Shown here one piece after another: positions 11,998 through 21,216 of a stretch of 64,000 bases of DNA (its first letter is position 1; each line of letters begins with the position of its first letter). The stretch lies in NCBI RefSeq assembly GCF_008831285.2, contig NC_045140.1, forward strand, positions 11,032,505-11,096,504, read 5' to 3'. The notes beneath the pieces were generated by a model. The model saw only the letters and a list, made by a program, of their open reading frames with translations. It was not told the DNA's origin and ran no database searches. Source of the stretch: Nymphaea colorata. Its lineage: Eukaryota > Streptophyta > Magnoliopsida > Nymphaeales > Nymphaeaceae. A program made the translations under genes and the position numbers.

Positions 11998-12004
11998 TAT
12001 ATAT
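11998..12004 (+). promoter_or_regulatory. candidate TATA box of the first lectin kinase gene
   Basis: TATATAT lies 75 bp upstream of the ATG at 12079 in 'cactatatatgagg'. Spacing would leave a 5' leader of roughly 40-50 bases. No other element is assigned. Confidence 0.4.
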
Positions 12005-12078
12005 GAGGGGAGATCCTTGCTGAGAATGGCATCTTAGAACTCAAACAAGATCAAAGATTGTGGGCCTTTTAAATTCTC

Positions 12079-14085
12079 ATGGCAGGCATAGGCAGATTCC
12101 CGTTTGCTAGCACCATTATTATCATCGCCCATCTCCTTTTGTCCCACCTCTTCGTCCCTGCAACATCGGCTGGTAGCTCCTTCGTCTTTAATGGCTTCCG
12201 CGGTTCCAACCTAACCTTAACGGGGTCTGCTATAGTCACAGGCCTTGGTGCTCTGCGTCTCACTAACAACTCTAACCTCTTGTCTAGTGGCTACACCGGC
12301 CATGCTTTCTACCCTATGCCTCTGCGTTTCAAGGAACCGTCACCTGTTAACAGAACTTTCTCCTTCAGCAGTCGGTTCGTCTTTGCTATTGTTTCGGAGC
12401 AGCAGAATTTTGGCGGCTGCGGCTTTGCGTTCACTATTGCGCCCTCCTCCGACCTGCCCACGGCTGTGGCTGGCAACTTCATGGGCCTCCTCAACAAATC
12501 CACCGATGGCAAACCCTCCAATCACATATTTGCAGTCGAATTCGACACTGTGGAGGGAGCATCGGTGAAGGATCCCGACGACAACCACGTCGGCGTCGAC
12601 ATCAACAGTGTGACCTCCAACTTCACTGAGCCTGCGGCTTACTACACGGATGAGTCGACGAATCAAACGATTAATCTGCAAAGTGGTGAAAGCTTGCAGG
12701 CATGGATCGACTACGATGGTGTCTCAGGGTTCATCAACATTACCATAGCTCCTTTGTCCCATCCTCTAAGGCCTCACCGCCCCCTGATATCACGCTCTCT
12801 AAATTTATCTCCTCTTCTGCAAGAATTCATGTACGTAGGATTCTCTTCCAGCACCAAGAAGGTATTCAGTGAACACTATATCCTAGGGTGGAGCTTTGCA
12901 ATCAATGGAGATGCTCCACCTCTGGACTTGTCAAAACTTCCCCGGTATCCAAAGATTAAACAGACTTCGAAAACCTCTAGACTCCTGCCATATACTTCAA
13001 CCTTAGGACTCTTCCTTGTCACCGCCATAGCCATTGCTTCCTTTCTACTGTACAGAAGGTGGAGGCTTTATTCAGAGACAGTTGAAGAATGGGAACTGAA
13101 TTACCCTCACAGATTCCCCTACAAGGAACTTTATAGAGCAACCAAAGGTTTTAGGGAAAAGGAACTTTTGGGCAGGGGAGGTTTTGGCAGTGTTTACAAA
13201 GGAGTGCTGCCCAGCTGCGGCTTGGAGGTTGCCGTCAAGAAGGTGACAAATGGTGCCACACAGGGGATGAGAGAGTTTGTAGCCGAGATATCAAGCTTGG
13301 GGAGGTTGAGGCATAGGAACTTAGTCCAGCTCCAGGGTTGGTGCAGGCGTGGAGAGGACCTTCTTCTGGTGTATGATTTCATGGTTAATGGAAGCCTAGA
13401 TACCTTTCTTTTCGACCAGCAAAAAGGACTCCTCGCCTGGGAGGTAAGGTTCAAGATTCTCAAGGGAATTGCTTCAGGCCTGCTGTATCTGCATGAAGGG
13501 TGGGAGCAGGTGGTTGTGCACAGGGACATAAAGGCAAGCAATGTATTATTGGACGCTGAAATGAATGGCAAGCTCAGTGATTTTGGCCTTGCAAAGTTCT
13601 ATGATCATGGAAGCAACCCCCAAACGACTCGTGTTGTAGGCACACTGGGTTACATGGCACCTGAACTCTCGCAGACCGGCAAGGCCACGACGAGTGCCGA
13701 TGTCTTCTCCTTTGGCGCATTGCTTCTTGAGGTGGCGTGTGGTAGGCAGCCCATGGACTATAAGAAATCTGAGGAAGAAGTCATGGTGGCAGACTGGGTG
13801 CTCATGTGCTGGAGGAGTGGAAGGATACTTAATGCAGTGGATAAGCGGCTTGGTATGAATTATGTAAGGGAAGAGGCAGAATTGGTGCTCAAGCTTGGCA
13901 TCCTCTGTTCCCAGACTGCACCTCAAGCTAGGCCTAACATGGTGCAGGTGGTTCAGTTTCTCAATGGGGATGCATCTATGGAGAACTTTGCAGTTGAAAG
14001 TGTAGTCATGAAGTCTGATTGTGGGGGCTTTGAACAGCTAGCCCTTGCTTACCCTTCTTCTGATAGGTTGTCGAGCTCGTCTTGA
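12079..14085 (+). CDS. L-type lectin-domain receptor-like kinase (LecRK), class IV-like, first copy
   Basis: An intact, intronless 668-residue protein, the usual length for this family. Residues 1-31 form a hydrophobic signal peptide ending near ATSAG. Residues 33-275 are a legume-lectin-like domain with VEFDT (153-157) and DDNHVGVD (167-174), the metal-binding region, and many N-glycosylation sequons (for example N44, N91, N139, N181, N195, N220). Residues 303-325 are a single membrane span followed by RRWR. The kinase spans about 359-630: glycine loop GRGGFGSVYKG (365-375), VAVKK with Lys387, HRD at 481-483 (RD type), DFG 501-503, APE 527-529. It should bind an apoplastic ligand at the plasma membrane and phosphorylate cytoplasmic targets; the ligand is unknown. 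The ATG is the first in frame and directly precedes the signal peptide. The LQGWCRR and EVACGR words suggest the LecRK-IV group (inference). Confidence 0.95.
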   Translation: MAGIGRFPFASTIIIIAHLLLSHLFVPATSAGSSFVFNGFRGSNLTLTGSAIVTGLGALRLTNNSNLLSSGYTGHAFYPMPLRFKEPSPVNRTFSFSSRFVFAIVSEQQNFGGCGFAFTIAPSSDLPTAVAGNFMGLLNKSTDGKPSNHIFAVEFDTVEGASVKDPDDNHVGVDINSVTSNFTEPAAYYTDESTNQTINLQSGESLQAWIDYDGVSGFINITIAPLSHPLRPHRPLISRSLNLSPLLQEFMYVGFSSSTKKVFSEHYILGWSFAINGDAPPLDLSKLPRYPKIKQTSKTSRLLPYTSTLGLFLVTAIAIASFLLYRRWRLYSETVEEWELNYPHRFPYKELYRATKGFREKELLGRGGFGSVYKGVLPSCGLEVAVKKVTNGATQGMREFVAEISSLGRLRHRNLVQLQGWCRRGEDLLLVYDFMVNGSLDTFLFDQQKGLLAWEVRFKILKGIASGLLYLHEGWEQVVVHRDIKASNVLLDAEMNGKLSDFGLAKFYDHGSNPQTTRVVGTLGYMAPELSQTGKATTSADVFSFGALLLEVACGRQPMDYKKSEEEVMVADWVLMCWRSGRILNAVDKRLGMNYVREEAELVLKLGILCSQTAPQARPNMVQVVQFLNGDASMENFAVESVVMKSDCGGFEQLALAYPSSDRLSSSS

Positions 14086-14116
14086 TCGAACTAACATCAT
14101 TTCCTTTGGTGCCCAG

Positions 14117-14228
14117 GCTTGGTATCCTCTGCTCTCAGACTCCATCTGAGGCTAGGCCTAGCCCTCCTTTTGCCCTTCTTCTGATAAGTCGTCGTTGAGC
14201 TCTCTTGATAGAACTGACATCATTTCCT
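14117..14228 (+). pseudogene. partial tandem copy of the kinase gene's own 3' end
   Basis: 'cttggtatcctctgctctcagactcc.tctgaggctaggccta' (about 14118-14161) repeats the coding sequence at 13898-13937. 'cccttcttctgataagtcgtcg' to 'ctcttgat' (about 14172-14208) repeats 14051-14086, including the end of the gene. 'gaact.acatcatttcct' after the stop is also repeated (14087-14107 and 14209-14228). About 100 bp present in the gene between these blocks is missing. It is a small tandem duplication that later lost its middle; it cannot encode a protein. Confidence 0.75.
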
Positions 14229-14229
14229 C

Positions 14230-15615
14230 ATTGTTCGAACCAACAAGTAAAGAAAATTGAGCAGTATGAGTGCTCTTTTTCTTATGAATAACACGAAACA
14301 GTCTTAATAGTTTCCCAGTTGAATATGTATAATTCCAACTTATTCATGAAGCAAGCTGAGTTTGTTCATGGTGCCTGTATATTTAATATACTTCACAAAT
14401 CTTGCGCCATTCAATAAATGAAATGTCCTCTTAGTGTAATTCAGGATACTTAAGGTGTGCTCTCATATTCAGGATATTATTGTCCGAACAAAACTGTTGG
14501 CCAGGCCAAAACATGTTGATTGTGGACACGCAGACAAGATATCCAGTAAGGCCAATTTTTAAACGTCGGCAGACAAGATATCTAACTGTTGGTTTTCCTT
14601 GTTTTGCCTTCCCCTTCTCCGATTTCTGTATAAAGTGAAAAGAAAGAGAGGTAAGCTTCGTTGTAGAATGGGAGAGTCGTGGACTTCAACAGGTAAACTA
14701 AGGGTAGGACTTGTTTTAAAAAGAAATTGTGGGTATGGCAAGCGCAAATGCCGAAAAAGATCGGTTTCAGTTCACAAAAACTAGTGCTTATTCATCCTGT
14801 TCTTGACATGAGTTCAGAAAGGGAAGTTCCCTCTTTCAAGTGGAGCCACAAGATTCCCACGGTTAAATTTCGAAAACAGGTCAATATCAAGGCACATCGG
14901 AGTTTGATTTTTCAAACACATCTTTGGCCTCAGAGTTGTAAGAAGTTCAAAGGGTCCAAGGATTTCACAAGTACTTTGCCAGCCTAAAGTTGCAGAATTG
15001 GGATGTGGGTTAAAAAATAAATAAGCAAACGCGTAAAAAAAAAAAAATAATAAACCACTTGTCAATTTGTAAAGAGACATTTGATTTTGGTATCCTTGAC
15101 ACATTCTGCTTTTCTAGGGGACCAGAGGCCTTGCTTCTGCTCTCTTTGATGTTCCAACCACCAAGACTTGACGCTGAAATGAATTGGACGTACGTGGAGT
15201 CTAGCGTGTCAACAAGAACAAACAATCGCTTGTCAACTTATTTTCCAACGAATTCAGAGAAGCGGCCCACATTCATCAGAGACAAAACTCATTAACGTCT
15301 GCCCTTTACGCGGTACCCACCCTGGAATCGACCAGAGCATTTTTTTTCTCCCAACGTAACCACATGCAGCGAATTTGAATCGATAATGCGAACAGGGCGT
15401 CAACAGGATATATATTTACTCCCTCAGATCATGCGTAACTATCATCTGAACTTGGCTTAGAAAGTTCATGGTGCAGAGTCGTACCTGCTCTTAAGAAATA
15501 AGTGCGCATATATTAACTCATTTTCACAGGTTCAATTAATAAGTAATCCTCTGTCTTTGCTGATTTTGGAACAACTATTCATACAACTGCAAATGAATTA
15601 AAATGAGACATGAGT
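14230..15615. other. spacer downstream of the first kinase gene
   Basis: It contains the gene's likely 3' untranslated end and then AT-rich sequence with 'cagacaagatatc' repeated near 14532 and 14571. Several 60-95-codon frames on both strands overlap each other and lack domains. No gene supported. Confidence 0.4.
14413..14418 (+). other. candidate polyadenylation signal of the first kinase gene
   Basis: AATAAA in 'ttcaataaatgaaatg', about 330 bp after the stop codon. Plant signals are loose, so this is tentative. Confidence 0.3.
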
Positions 15616-15770
15616 GTTGGATAGTGGCCATGAGCCCTATCGTCCCTCAAAATTACGAGATTAACATGAAATAAGTTTCAAAATAAAGATTTCATAAATA
15701 AATTCTAAGATTTACATTACTTGTCTTTTTCCGATTATCTCTCACTAGCAAAAATCGTGCGCTAGGAAAA
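15616..15770 (+). mobile_element. truncated copia LTR (same family as the element at 40466-46936)
   Basis: It begins tgttggatagtggcc, then 'gagccctatc.tcc' and 'ttacgagattaacatgaaat', closely following the start of the LTRs at 40466 and 46540. Similarity fades after about 100-150 bases. No internal domain follows, so it is a degraded solo or truncated LTR lying just outside the large gypsy element. Confidence 0.6.
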
Positions 15771-16064
15771 CGGGAAAACCTACAAAGCTGGTCTGTAATC
15801 CCAGCACAACTCGATCTAGGGTTTTGTTTGAGAGGGTGTAATCATCCCAAATTTTTCTAAAGGACTATGATGTTTTATCCAAGTGCGAAATTCAAATTAA
15901 GGCACAAGATTTCCAAAATACAACTTTCAGATCCAAATTAAATCCAAAATACTACTCTCAAATCCAAATTAAATCCAAAATAGAACTTTCAGATCCAAAT
16001 TAAATCCAAAATACTACTTTTAGATCCAAAACCCAAGTTTAGATCCAAATCAATCATTTAAGAC

Positions 16065-16550
16065 TAATTTGCCTTTCCTTTTGACCAAAAAACCTCCTTT
16101 TATATGGTGATTTTAGTCTTTTTTTTAAACAAAACCGATTTGCCCCTCCTTTTGACCAAAAAAACCTCCCTTTAGAGGGTGATTCTAGTTTTTTTTAAAC
16201 AAGACCGATTTGCCCCTCCTTTTGACCAAAAAACCTCCTTTTATAAGGTGATTTTAGTCTTTTTTTAAACAAGACCGATTTGCCCCTCCTTTTGACCAAA
16301 AAACCTCTTTTTAGAGGGTGATTTTAGACTTTTATAAACAAGACCGATTTGCCCCTCCTTTTGACCAAAAAACCTCCTTTTAGAGGGTGATTTTAGTCTT
16401 TTTGGTAAACAAGACCAATTTGCCCATTCTTTTGACCAAAAAACATCCTTTTAGAGGGTGATTTTATTCTTTTTTGGTTGACAAGACCCATTTGCCCTTC
16501 CTTTTGGCAAAAAAATCTTCTTTTGGAGGGTGATTTTAGTCTTTTTAGGT
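16065..16550 (+). repeat. tandem array of about 62-bp units inside the 5' LTR
   Basis: About eight imperfect copies of 'gatttgcccctccttttgac' followed by 'caaaaaacctccttttagag' and 'ggtgattttagtcttttt'. The same array is in the 3' LTR at about 31985-32467. It lies just upstream of the TATA box, so it may act as a promoter-proximal repeat (inference). Confidence 0.85.
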
Positions 16551-16590
16551 CAAAAAAATTCAAATTTTGGGTTTTGGCTCCAAAATCATC

Positions 16591-16598
16591 TATAAATA
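16591..16598 (+). promoter_or_regulatory. TATA box of the 5' LTR promoter
   Basis: TATAAATA followed by a C-rich stretch. The same word is at 32510-32517 in the other LTR. Transcription of the element would start roughly 30 bp further on. Confidence 0.65.
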
Positions 16599-16938
16599 CC
16601 CCCCATATCCTCCCTCTTGGGCAAGATTGGTCCTTGGGAGAAACTCTAGTGTATTCTCACTTGAAGACTTAGAGTTTCTGTTGAGTTTTCTCTCTCTCCC
16701 TCTCTCTCTTTCCATTTCCTTCTCCAACTTAGAGCAAGCACTCTTGGAGCTTCATTCAAAAGGGGATCTTCAAGTGAAGGTTTTCATCTTTCTTAGGTCA
16801 TTTCCCATTAGAAGTATGTAATCTTCATCCTTCTCATTTCTCTCTTCTTTCTTTTCATTAATATTCTTATTATTATGTTATTTGCTTTTTCTTAAATATA
16901 GTCTTTGTTTTCATTTTCTCTTCACATCTTCACTTCCC

Positions 16939-17540
16939 CATGACCAAAGGAGATAGCACTCAACATCTTTTTAGAGACAAGAGGCTATGCTCAAATGCAC
17001 CGGGAGCATGAGAAGATGAGATGATATTTTATTTTATGATTAAATCATGCTCTTTCAAGTATTCTTGTTGTTCTTGTTCTTTCTCTTTATCAATATCTTC
17101 TTGCTCTTTCTTCTCTTCAATATATATTCTTGTTGTTGTTATTCTTTTCCTCAATGAATATATTTTTGTTGTTATTGTTATTTCATTTCTTTAATATAGT
17201 CTTATTCTTGTTATTTCATTTTTTCGTTATTGTTTCTCTTTCTACATTTTCTCCTCATCTTCATCTCTCCACGGCTAAAGAATGTAGCTTTCAATCTCTT
17301 TTTAGAGACAAGAGGCTATAATCAAAGTGCACCGGGAGCATGGAAAGATGAGATGATCTTTCATTTTAATCATGTTCTTTCTTTTCATGAATACATTCTT
17401 ATTGTTCTTTTGTTTCCTCTTATTTTCCTCTCTTCCTCATTTCTCCATGGCCAAAAGAGATAGCTCTCAATCTCTATTTTAGAGTCAAGAGGCTATACTC
17501 AAGTGCACCGGGAACATGAGAAGATGAGGTGGTATATCAA
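16939..17540 (+). repeat. three diverged copies of a 'caccgggagcatg' block in the 5' LTR
   Basis: Blocks at about 16939-17037, 17268-17358 and 17447-17540 share 'gatag.tctcaa', 'agacaagaggctat', 'gtgcaccgggagcatg' and 'agatgagatg'. T-rich spacers with TTCTTGTTG words separate them. The 3' LTR has the same three. Non-coding. Confidence 0.7.
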
Positions 17541-19216
17541 TTCATAGTTACATCATGTCTTCCCTCCTAATTGAACTTTGCTTTTTTTCATCATCCTCTT
17601 TCTTTCTTTCCTTCCTTGAAAGTTATCTATATATTATGCATGCATAGTTGCTTGGTTATTTACTTACATGTGAATGCATGTCGGGAATGAGAGTGTGGTT
17701 TGGGGACTCTTTATTTTCATATTAATCTTTGAGGTTGGGATTTGTCCAACCCGGGATAAACCCTCACAAAAATGTACATGTTAATATGCATTTCCATATC
17801 ATTTTGCGCTAGTTTCCTTCTTAATCATCACATTAGGAACCCTAACGAGTGTCTCGTTATGTTGCTTGTTTTCTTCCATACCCAACGGTGGAAGAAATAT
17901 ATCCCTTATAACAAACCAAATAATAACATTTTATGCTTATATAAATCATATTTTCTAAAACATTTTCAAAAAGAACCTTCTAACATGGCCTTAGGGACTT
18001 AGCTTAAACTCTTGCATGAGTCCAAGCTCCCCTCCGGCCCACATCAAACTTGAAGTTGGTAATTTTAAGTTGTTCTTTGATTTTTCTAATCTTGTGAAGG
18101 TATTGATGTATACCATGTTATATACATTTATGCCAACATGATGACCCCCATCTTTCTCTCTCTATGCTTTCACTTTCTATTTTATAAATTTTCATATGTG
18201 CATGAATACGTATGTACATGTGCTCCATCTCCTCTCTTTCAAATATTTATTTCTCTTTTCAAGACCAATATCTTCTCTTATAACATTTCTCATACCCATA
18301 TATGCGTATGATATTTTTCTTTTCCTCTAAAATCTCTCTTTTTCTTCGAATCAATACATCTTTTTCTCTTAAGTTTTCATATATGTATATATGTGATAGT
18401 ATGTACACATGTATGCATGTCTTTCTCTATATCTCTCTCTTTCCTTTCATAAGAGTGTTTTATCTATTGTATTCTTTTTAACATTCTCATCTCATGAACT
18501 TTTTATTTACCAACTTCAATAAGACCACAAACCAAGTAATGACCCAATATTGGAATCATGCTTGATGGTCTACAATCTCTATCCATTTTCAAAAACTTTT
18601 CCTTCTTATATACAATAATTATAATAACGAAATCTTAGATGTATGTTGTGGTAGGATTGACATTAGATGAATGTTGTGGTATGAATGTTTTATATTTTTT
18701 TCAATCATATAGGGTAAATGCATCCATGCATTCTCACACACTTTATTTCATTTATGATCACAAGCACCTCTCCAAAGGAACTTAAGCAAGAAGGGATGGA
18801 GCTCTAGCTAGGTGGTAACGAATTAGAGCAAAATCTCAAAGCTACTTAAAGTCTTAAGAAAACACTAAAGTGATTTCAAAATGTTTTCACAAGTTTTTCA
18901 AATGATATTTACTAGTTTCACTTTTTCCTCAAAACATTTCACATTTTCAAGCAATTCTTCAAGAACCCTTTCAAAAGTTTGAAACTCCAAACTTTCAATA
19001 TTTTCTACACCGCATATAGAATCAAAAAGATGTTTAAGTTAAAACGAAATGCATCAATGATAAACATAGTCCTTGGGTTGATTACCCCCGGTAAAGGCAC
19101 CGGGAACGGTCGATCCTCGTACCGACGGGCGAGTCCCTTTCTTTCCTCTTTCAAAACAAAAACCTTATTTTTCTGGAGCACTCCAAAACCAATGAAAATT
19201 TTGGGATGCAAACAGA

Positions 19217-19235
19217 TGGCGACCGTGATGGGACC
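19217..19235 (+). other. primer-binding site of the Tat-type element
   Basis: tggcgaccgtgatgggacc starts two bases after the LTR end. It begins with TGG, complementary to the CCA end of a tRNA. Tat/Ogre elements often use a tRNA whose PBS starts TGGCGAC. The exact tRNA is not determined here. Confidence 0.7.
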
Positions 19236-20023
19236 CGTCATCGTTTGGCTATGATTATTGATGCATTTTCATTAATTTGAACATCTCATGTATTGCCAAT
19301 GATAAAGCATGTCCCCTATTTTTGCCTCGACCCCATTGGCATTTCATTGCATTGTTTGGTGATTGTGAATGTTTTCTTGCACATAGGTCTAATTGAGAAG
19401 GATCAATCATGTTCACACATATTTATGATCACATACCACCCTTCTCAATTTAGGAGTTGTTTGAAAGTCATGCTTGCTATTCTATTTTAATCTTCAAACT
19501 TAGGCAACATTGCATTAGAGACAACTCAATTTATATGATTTCTCATATTTCAAAATTCCTCATACCTATTTGTCCCGGTCATCATGTTGTCGGGCTTGGT
19601 CTTTGGCGGTAGCACAAGACTAAGCCTTACAACTAGACCACACCTTGGGCGGGAACGCCCCCTCGTTAGTATCATGAGTGGTAATTTATGGTATATCGAC
19701 GAGTGATCAAGAAGAAGTTGATGAACTCTACCCTTAGTTGCCTAAGGAAGAATCTATGCTCGTACTAAGCCATTTGGCTAAGGTATATAAGCATAACTTG
19801 ATATCGGATTATCGTGACACAAAATTATCTCAATTAGGTTCCTATACCCAATTTTTAAAAAAAAAAAAAAAAAAAAATTATTTCATGATAGATGTTGATG
19901 TGCGTGAAACCTTATGTGATGATTTGCAACCTCATTCCACACATCTACCTCATATTGTCTTTGTCAACCTAGTCAATGTTTTCCACTAATTCAATTTTTA
20001 TCTTTTTAGAGTCATCATTCAAG
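19236..20023 (+). other. untranslated leader of the Tat-type element
   Basis: About 790 bp between the PBS and the first likely ORF. A 19-20-base A run lies near 19857. A small frame at 19738-19989 has no domain. Confidence 0.5.
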
Positions 20024-21216
20024 ATGTATTCTTTCCAACGTGGTGTCACATTCCCTTATGATCACATCCTCTTTGGGGAAGGTCCCGAACGGTCCACCTA
20101 CATTTCTCTTGAGTCTCAACCTTTGGCTCCCGAATGGTATCGGACTTGGCATCCCACCTTCTCTTGGATGTTTCCTTCTTACTTTGAAGAATGTGGGCTA
20201 GAGACAGTGGCAGCTGGAGGAATGCAATCGCCGAGCGTTGGAACCCAAGGACCTCCTCTTTTTGGTTTCCATGGGGAGAAATGACAATATTACTAGATGA
20301 ATTTGCCGAAATACTAGACCTTCCTACCCCAACTTGTGACCCAAATGATCTATTGGAAAAACAATTCCTTATGAACCCAACCAAGGTCAATGCAAATGAC
20401 CTCATTGCTCACTTTACTGGACGAAAAACTTGGCCTTTAGTAGAAAACCATGAAAATCAAAGCATCAACATGAAAAATTTGTATGAAGAATTTGGAACCT
20501 ATGTTGAACCTTCTACCCTACCTCGAAAAGTCATAGGGAGAATTAAACATTGTATGATGCTCTGCACAGTAGGAGTGACCATTTTTACCAATGGAAGTAA
20601 CCTTTTAGATGTCCGTATTGCCCAACTTTTTCGAGTATGGGGGCATAGAGGGACCCGACACTTGTCAGTAGCAATGACAGCCTTAGCCTTCCTTTACCGA
20701 GGACTCACCCGCTTTACCATGGGAGATATCGACTTCATAGAAGGATGGACATATGCTTTACAATTGTGGTTCTTCAAGCATGCGGGACCCTAAGCCAGTC
20801 TATTCAGAAACACTGATGGATCATTGACAACCTTGGAGCAATACCGTTGTTTGATCGAGCAATTGAATGAAGAAGAGATCATTTGGGATTATTGTGATCG
20901 TCGGCAAAGCCTACCCCGATACACTCACCATCATCATGGGCGTACCACACTCTTGGGCCCTTACTTCATAGTTGATTATTGTGCTGATAGATGTATGAGA
21001 CAGTTCTCTCAAAGGCAGAAGATGGTCTCTTTGCATGCACCAATTGGAGCTATTCCTGAATTTGACCTTAGTTCTCCTCAATGGACGGCATTGTTTGCAG
21101 TAGCTCGACAAGAATGGAAGACACAAATATCATACACTTGGTTCATAGGCCCAGTGGTGAAGAAAGAATATGCTGAGTGGTGGGATGCCAACCGACCACC
21201 ATCCATCCTTCCCTAA
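20024..21216 (+). pseudogene. extra ORF upstream of gag, plant-mobile-domain-like (PMD), broken
   Basis: The start is MYSFQRGV at 20024; the same frame is open from an upstream ATG at 19976. A frameshift near 20185 leads into a frame with RWNPRTSSFWFPWGEMTILL, then FAEILDLP. This strongly recalls the 'F..P.GEMT.TL.D...LTGLP' core of the plant mobile domain (MAIN/MAIL-like, aminotransferase-like family). After a TAA stop at 20791-20793 the frame continues to 21216 with PYFIVDYCADRC and SPQWTALF. Intact length would be near 400 residues. Tat/Ogre elements are known to carry an ORF before gag. What this protein does for the element is not known. An HMM search would be decisive. Confidence 0.7.

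Larger units (their letters stand above)
15837..19214 (+). repeat. 5' LTR of the Tat-type element
   Basis: It is 3378 bp and aligns through its whole length with 31759-35139; I see only scattered substitutions and small indels. It contains a 5' tandem array, a TATAAATA box and three degenerate copies of a 'caccgggagcatg' block. It codes for nothing recognisable; the short frames in it recur in the other LTR. Confidence 0.95.

Noticed and set aside
12245-13926. Frames overlapping the first LecRK in other frames and on the minus strand
   Set aside because: Shadows of the 668-residue gene; none has a domain.
16065-16550. Regular repeats and spacers reminiscent of a CRISPR array
   Set aside because: Plant LTR minisatellite; units are contiguous and imperfect, present in both LTRs, with no unique spacers.
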